A stretch of DNA of 64,000 nucleotides from positions 62,001 to 126,000 of the forward strand of contig CAZBWO010000008.1 of the NCBI GenBank assembly GCA_964495885.1, in the 5' to 3' direction. The notes below the pieces were generated by a model, which worked only from the letters and a program-made list of their open reading frames with translations, searched no databases and was not told the DNA's origin. Both the position numbers and the translations under genes were made by a program. The first letter of the stretch is position 1, and every line of letters begins with the position of its first letter. This document shows positions 60,001 through 64,000 of this stretch, piece after piece. This DNA is from PALG01 sp964495885. GTDB taxonomy: Bacteria; Bacteroidota; Bacteroidia; Flavobacteriales; Flavobacteriaceae.

Positions 60001-60028
60001 AATACCCCTTATCGGGGTATTTTTTTTT
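60001..60028 (+). terminator. Intrinsic terminator of gyrB
   Basis: AATACCCC pairs with GGGGTATT around a 5-nt loop and is followed by a long T-run. Confidence 0.88.
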
Positions 60029-60076
60029 GGTGATAACCAGTATCTTTAAACCAAACGATAACCTTATTAATTTTTG

Positions 60077-61129
60077 ATGATGAAAAAAATCTGTATTCTT
60101 TTTTTTGTAGCATGTTTTTCTTTTACCTCATTTTCGCAGGAATTGGAAGCCATCCTATTGGCTGCAGGCGATGCCGAACAGTTAACCCAGGCGTATATTG
60201 AACCTGCCCTAAAAGGGGTTGTTTATAGTATGAATGACGGATGGTATACCACAGGGAAGACGCACAAGGTTCTGGGATTCGATATTACAATTGGTGCCAA
60301 TCTTGCTTTAGTGCCCGATAAGGATAAAGAATTTCTTTTTCGACCTTCTGAATATAATTTTGTCACTACCCAAACAGGAGGTGATCAAACTATTTCAACG
60401 ATCTTGGGAGATGATACAGATGGGACTGTTTTTGACGTTCGGGTGCCGGTGGGCGATGGTACCTTCAAAGTAGCAGAATTTGAAATGCCAGGAGGAATAG
60501 GTGATGATTTTCCGTTAAAAGGGGTGCCTTCACCGCTTATTCAATTAGGGGTGGGGTTGCCTACCAAAACCGACTTTAAATTACGATTTCTGCCTAATAT
60601 TGGAGTAGATGATAAAGTAAAAAACTTTTTAATAGGAGTGGGGTTACAGCATAATGTAAGTCAGTATATCCCCGCTATGGAGGAATCTCCATTTAGTTTA
60701 AGCGCTTTGGTAGCGTATGGTTACACAAAAGTTACTTACGCAATAGATGATGAGGATGCTTTAGATGATGTAACGGTAACCAACGGGGAAGCACTCTTTA
60801 AATTAAATACCTTGTCAATTCAGGCAATTGGGTCTGTAGATCTTGCAATCATTGATTTTTATGCCTCTGTAGGCTTCGGAAGTGGAGGGAGCCAACTTGC
60901 CATGAATGGGGATTACACACTTACGTATCGATTAGAAGATGAGCAAGGTAATGACCTTGGGAATGTTTCGGAAACACTCACAGATCCCTTGAATTTTAAA
61001 ACCAATGTAAATAGTTTTAGGTTGGGAGTGGGTACGCGAATCAATTTAAGTGTCTTCAAAATATTTGCTTCGTATACCCTTCAGGAATACAGTAATCTTT
61101 CCGCAGGGATTGGGATTAGTGTACGGTAG
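60077..61129 (+). CDS. Secreted or outer-membrane protein, DUF6588-like
   Basis: The ATG at 60077 (or 60080) gives about 350 residues with a signal peptide (KICILFFVACFSFTSFSQE). The mature part reads AEQLTQAYIEPALKGVVYSM, NDGWYTTGKTHKVLGFDITI and PSPLIQLGVGLPTKTDFKLR, a pattern I recall from DUF6588 proteins of Bacteroidota. Repeated amphipathic strands and the ending YSNLSAGIGISVR suit an outer-membrane barrel. Function unknown. A near-consensus TATCTTTA lies about 30 bp upstream. Confidence 0.65.
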   Translation: MMKKICILFFVACFSFTSFSQELEAILLAAGDAEQLTQAYIEPALKGVVYSMNDGWYTTGKTHKVLGFDITIGANLALVPDKDKEFLFRPSEYNFVTTQTGGDQTISTILGDDTDGTVFDVRVPVGDGTFKVAEFEMPGGIGDDFPLKGVPSPLIQLGVGLPTKTDFKLRFLPNIGVDDKVKNFLIGVGLQHNVSQYIPAMEESPFSLSALVAYGYTKVTYAIDDEDALDDVTVTNGEALFKLNTLSIQAIGSVDLAIIDFYASVGFGSGGSQLAMNGDYTLTYRLEDEQGNDLGNVSETLTDPLNFKTNVNSFRLGVGTRINLSVFKIFASYTLQEYSNLSAGIGISVR

Positions 61130-61193
61130 TATACATTAGTAAAGACTTCTCTTTTTGTTTTGATTATCAATAGGAAGAGTGCCAATAAAATGG

Positions 61194-61201
61194 TAATTTT
61201 G
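61194..61201 (+). promoter_or_regulatory. mdh promoter -7 box TAATTTTG
   Basis: TAATTTTG matches TAnnTTTG and lies 56 bp before the mdh ATG, giving a leader of about 50 nt. No TTG at the expected distance was found. Confidence 0.5.
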
Positions 61202-61257
61202 CATTGCTTTTTTGAGAAGCAACTAAAAAAATTCGTTTCTAAATAAAAAATATACAC

Positions 61258-62184
61258 ATGAAAGTTACTGTAGTAGGAGCAGGTGCAGTTGGTGCAAGTT
61301 GTGCCGAGTACATTGCCATTAAAGATTTTGCTAGTGAGGTGGTTTTATTGGATATCAAAGAAGGATATGCTGAAGGGAAAGCCATGGATTTGATGCAAAC
61401 AGCGTCACTAAATGGTTTCGATACCAAAATTACAGGTTCTACCAATGATTATTCAAAAACCGCCGGGAGCCAAATATGCGTTATTACCTCTGGTATTCCA
61501 CGGAAACCTGGTATGACTCGTGAAGAGCTTATTGGTATCAATGCTGGAATTGTAAAATCTGTAGCTACTAGTCTCATAGAACACTCTCCAGAAACAATCA
61601 TTATCGTGGTAAGTAACCCCATGGATACCATGGCATATCTTACCCACAAAGTGACTGGCCTTCCTAAAAATAGAATTATAGGAATGGGAGGTGCTTTGGA
61701 TAGCGCGCGTTTCAAATACCGCTTAGCGGAAGCATTGGATGCTCCTATTAGTGATGTAGATGGTATGGTCATTGGTGGCCATAGTGATAAAGGAATGGTG
61801 CCTTTAACACGTTTGGCTACCCGAAACAGTGTGCCTGTTTCTAAATTTATTTCTGAAGAGCGTCTAAATCAAGTGAAGGAAGATACCAAAGTTGGCGGGG
61901 CTACTCTTACCAAATTACTAGGGACTTCTGCTTGGTACGCACCTGGAGCAGCAGTGTCTGCTTTGGTGCAAGCCATTGCTTGTGACCAAAAGAAAATGTT
62001 CCCTTGTTCTGCTTTATTGGAAGGAGAATACGGATTGAATGATATCTGTATTGGGGTTCCAGTATTACTTGGCAAAAACGGTATTGAACAAATCGTGGAA
62101 ATTGAATTAACCGATGCCGAAAAAGACCACATGCAGGAAAGTGCCGATGGTGTAAAGAAAACCAACGGACTCCTTGACGTATAA
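61258..62184 (+). CDS. mdh: Malate dehydrogenase (lactate dehydrogenase-like type)
   Basis: This enzyme oxidises malate to oxaloacetate with NAD in the TCA cycle. The 308-residue product has the nucleotide-binding VVGAGAVGASCAEY, the substrate-binding arginines in SGIPRKPGMTREEL, SNPMDTMAYL and the catalytic His in IGGHSDKGMVPL. The type is the LDH-like malate dehydrogenase common in Bacteroidota. It is a single-gene unit with its own terminator. Confidence 0.97.
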   Translation: MKVTVVGAGAVGASCAEYIAIKDFASEVVLLDIKEGYAEGKAMDLMQTASLNGFDTKITGSTNDYSKTAGSQICVITSGIPRKPGMTREELIGINAGIVKSVATSLIEHSPETIIIVVSNPMDTMAYLTHKVTGLPKNRIIGMGGALDSARFKYRLAEALDAPISDVDGMVIGGHSDKGMVPLTRLATRNSVPVSKFISEERLNQVKEDTKVGGATLTKLLGTSAWYAPGAAVSALVQAIACDQKKMFPCSALLEGEYGLNDICIGVPVLLGKNGIEQIVEIELTDAEKDHMQESADGVKKTNGLLDV

Positions 62185-62202
62185 ACAATATGTTCTTAAT
62201 TG

Positions 62203-62237
62203 AAAAAGCCGATTTCTTAACGAGTCGGCTTTTTTTA
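62203..62237 (+). terminator. Intrinsic terminator of mdh
   Basis: AAAAGCCGA pairs with TCGGCTTTT around a 12-nt loop and runs into T residues. Confidence 0.88.
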
Positions 62238-62276
62238 TTGGATGTCTGTAATGGTATGAATAATGTCTACCAATAA

Positions 62277-62308
62277 TTGGTGCTACCCCCTTTATTTTTA
62301 TATATTTG
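62277..62308 (+). promoter_or_regulatory. Promoter TTG-N21-TATATTTG of the 62314 gene
   Basis: TTG at 62277-62279 and TATATTTG at 62301-62308 match the consensus. The -7 box ends five bases before the GTG start at 62314, so the transcript is probably leaderless or nearly so. Confidence 0.65.
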
Positions 62309-62313
62309 GCGCT

Positions 62314-62925
62314 GTGAATTCACGATGGTACATATTGGCTTTTGTTTCAGCGCTTGCCTTATTGGGTATTAGCTTCGGAAACCCCAATGTCCCAAACCAA
62401 GAAATTGTAATTCAGTTTGAAAAGGAAGGATTAAATCATTTTCAGACCGAAGAAGTACTTCAAAATATAACCAAACAGCTACAATCTGTTGGAATAGAGG
62501 ATATTCATGTAGTTGAAATGGGTGGCGGAAAATTAAGGGTGCGTTATTATAGTACCACCCAAATTTCTGAAATACAGCATCTTTTCTCAAATGACAAGCT
62601 TTTTTATTTTGATGCGATTACAAAAAACGAAAGCGATTCTTCTGGTTCATCTTCTGAAAACACTTCCCGTGTTTTTCATTTTAATATTAATGAAATCCAA
62701 TCCAATCCTACGAATGATCTAGGATTGAACGGAGTTTTATTAGACAACAAATTTGTAAACGATCCACACGTAAAGCCTATTTTTCATTTAGGGGATACTG
62801 GGAATAAGTTCATTATACCTACCAACCATCTTTGGAAAAAACAAACTTCAAGTTATTACCAATTTGATTTTATTTCCCTTAAAACGTATCAAATCCCTGA
62901 AGTACGGGCGGGACCTATTGCTTAA
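62314..62925 (+). CDS. Hypothetical exported or membrane-anchored protein
   Basis: I chose the GTG at 62314 because the -7 promoter box lies just upstream and an earlier in-frame ATG would precede the promoter. The 203-residue product starts with one hydrophobic segment (WYILAFVSALALLGISFG). It continues with a QFEKEGLNHFQTEEVLQNIT and IEDIHVVEMGGGKLRVRYYS section and a Ser-rich linker (ESDSSGSSSENTS). The family is not recognised. It stands alone between mdh and secDF and is followed by terminator-like hairpins. Confidence 0.65.
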   Translation: MNSRWYILAFVSALALLGISFGNPNVPNQEIVIQFEKEGLNHFQTEEVLQNITKQLQSVGIEDIHVVEMGGGKLRVRYYSTTQISEIQHLFSNDKLFYFDAITKNESDSSGSSSENTSRVFHFNINEIQSNPTNDLGLNGVLLDNKFVNDPHVKPIFHLGDTGNKFIIPTNHLWKKQTSSYYQFDFISLKTYQIPEVRAGPIA

Positions 62926-62931
62926 GGGTTC

Positions 62932-62962
62932 GTGGTTGCCAAATTTGTCACAACCATTTTTA
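62932..62962 (+). terminator. Probable terminator of the 62314 gene
   Basis: TGGTTG pairs with CAACCA around a 12-nt loop, followed by TTTTTAT, seven bases after the stop codon. The stem is short. Confidence 0.55.
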
Positions 62963-62967
62963 TCTTC

Positions 62968-63052
62968 ATACCCAACTATTCAAAAGGGCAGATAGCTAGG
63001 CCTAAAACCGAAACTATCTTGCCACAGGTATTGGGAATTTCCCAACCTTTTT
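62968..63052 (+). ncRNA. Candidate small structured RNA before secDF
   Basis: Two hairpins lie in series. GGCAGATAG (62987-62995) pairs with CTATCTTGCC (63014-63023) with one bulged base. TTGGGA (63031-63036) pairs with TCCCAA (63040-63045), extended by GGT and CC, and runs into CCTTTTT. A TATCTTCA at 62961-62968, similar to the word upstream of eno, could be a variant -7 box. This may be a short RNA ending in a terminator; it could also be only two terminators. Confidence 0.35.
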
Positions 63053-63081
63053 CATAAATCATTTTTTATCAATCATAATTA

Positions 63082-63112
63082 TTGTCAACTAGTACGGTAA
63101 ATTCTATATTTG
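63082..63112 (+). promoter_or_regulatory. secDF promoter, TTG-N20-TATATTTG
   Basis: TTG at 63082-63084 and TATATTTG at 63105-63112 match the consensus with a 20-bp spacer, 24 bp before the secDF start. Confidence 0.7.
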
Positions 63113-63136
63113 CCTGTTTTTTTAAAAAATTATATC

Positions 63137-64000
63137 ATGCAAAACAAAGGACTCATTACTGTATTTGCAATCCTTTTCGGACTGGTAAGTCTTTACCAGC
63201 TTTCGTTTACTTTCATTGCAAATAAAGTAGAAGATGATGCAAAAGCTTATGCCACCAGTAAATTTGATGAAACACAGCCCGATGAAAGGGCCCTAGCAGA
63301 ATCTAATTATCTAGATTCTATCGCTTCCGAAACACAATTTCTGGGAATTGACTATAAAACGGCTAAGGAAAAAGAATTAAATAAAGGATTGGACCTAAAA
63401 GGAGGGATCAACGTAATTCTTCAAGTATCTGTAAAAGATATCTTAAAAGGATTAGCAAACAACACCAAAGACCCTGCTTTTAACCAAGCTTTGGCAGATG
63501 CCGATGAACTTCAAAAAGACTCACAAAAAACATATGCAGAGTCCTTCTTTGAAGCTTTCGAAGCTCTACCTGGAGACAATCAATTGGCTTCCGCAGATAT
63601 TTTCTTCAACAAATCATTGGAAGGACAGGTTGAAAGTACCATGACCAATGATGAAGTAAGACCTGTTATTACTAGAAAGATTGATGAATCAATTGCTTCT
63701 GCTTTTGAAGTACTTCGTAAGCGTATTGATAAGTTTGGGGTAACTCAGCCTAACTTACAGCGACTAGGGAATTCTGGTAGGATTTTGGTAGAATTACCAG
63801 GTGCTAAAGATGTAGAGCGTGTAAAAAAATTGCTGCAAAGTACCGCGCAACTAGAGTTCTGGGAAGTAATTAAAGAGGAGGAAATCAGTAGTTTCATCAT
63901 TCAAGCAGACCAAAAGGTAAGCGAGTTGTTGAATGCCGAAAAAGCTACAGCAGAAGAAGCAACAGACTCCACACAAACCGAAGTTGAAGGGGAAGAAACA
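63137..64000 (+). CDS. secDF: Protein translocase SecD/SecDF, N-terminal part (3' end outside window)
   Basis: SecD and SecF use the proton motive force to help exported proteins leave the Sec channel. The frame is open from ATG 63137 to the window end (288 codons). It starts with a membrane segment (GLITVFAILFGLVSLYQLSF), the D1 motif (NKGLDLKGGINVILQVSV) and the periplasmic domain with VLRKRIDKFGVTQPNLQRLG and GRILVELPGAKDVERVKKLL. An acidic, Glu/Thr-rich insert begins near the end of the window. Fusion with SecF is usual in this group but cannot be seen here. Confidence 0.92.
   Translation, partial: MQNKGLITVFAILFGLVSLYQLSFTFIANKVEDDAKAYATSKFDETQPDERALAESNYLDSIASETQFLGIDYKTAKEKELNKGLDLKGGINVILQVSVKDILKGLANNTKDPAFNQALADADELQKDSQKTYAESFFEAFEALPGDNQLASADIFFNKSLEGQVESTMTNDEVRPVITRKIDESIASAFEVLRKRIDKFGVTQPNLQRLGNSGRILVELPGAKDVERVKKLLQSTAQLEFWEVIKEEEISSFIIQADQKVSELLNAEKATAEEATDSTQTEVEGEET

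Noticed and set aside
62263..62313. ATG at 62263 as start of the hypothetical gene before secDF
   Set aside because: It lies upstream of the promoter boxes, and the predicted membrane segment begins only after the GTG at 62314.

Overview
The window comes from a member of the Bacteroidota, almost certainly family Flavobacteriaceae. The base composition is AT-rich. Promoters follow the Bacteroidota pattern TTG-N19-21-TAnnTTTG and starts are not preceded by strong Shine-Dalgarno sequences. The genes point the same way: TonB-dependent receptors with STN domains and FecI/FecR-type regulators, a DUF2911 protein, a CtlX-type citrulline hydrolase, a secY-infA-rpmJ junction without adk or map, and a SecDF fusion. 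The genus cannot be read from this sequence. No rRNA, tRNA, CRISPR array, insertion sequence or prophage was seen.

Bases 1-15400 hold the 3' end of fusA and the S10-spc-alpha ribosomal protein superoperon (rpsJ to rplQ, with secY, infA, rpmJ and rpoA). Nearly all genes are packed within about 30 bp of each other. The four larger gaps (before rplC, rpsH, rpsD and rplQ) each hold a predicted RNA hairpin. Bases 15400-26700 carry carA, eno and gltA as terminator-bounded units. They are followed by an arginine-related neighbourhood: two guanidino-modifying-family enzymes (one CtlX-like) and argS, interleaved with an outer-membrane protein, an acetyltransferase, an SDR protein and a small hypothetical protein.

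Bases 26650-46500 form the accessory part. A four-gene minus-strand operon encodes a secreted Ig-like repeat protein, a small secreted protein, a TPR sensor kinase and a NarL-type response regulator. Next come two paralogous cell-surface-signalling modules. Each has an ECF sigma factor, a FecR anti-sigma factor and an STN-TonB-dependent receptor on the minus strand, and a divergent acidic lipoprotein on the plus strand. Module 2 ends in a secreted M28 peptidase. No SusD homologue is present. Upstream of both fecR genes and both lipoprotein genes I find a shared bipartite element, GTAGG-N18-GTT. In module 1 it is much longer (GGGTAGGGT-N14-CTGTTTCA, the same 22-nt distance to both start codons). 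This is the best candidate for an undescribed regulatory system in the window: probably the promoter recognised by the module's own ECF sigma factor. A four-domain fasciclin lipoprotein follows; it shares an exact 15-mer in its upstream region with the SDR gene.

Bases 46500-64000 are mostly housekeeping: ffh-folD, an AI-2E family permease, a TIGR02206-like membrane protein, a VOC protein with an unusual methyltransferase, a membrane-bound LytTR regulator, a HerA/DUF853 ATPase, queE, a DUF2911 protein, gyrB, a DUF6588-like protein, mdh and the start of secDF. A candidate structured small RNA lies just before secDF. All functional calls are by reading the sequence and remembered family features; no database search was run.
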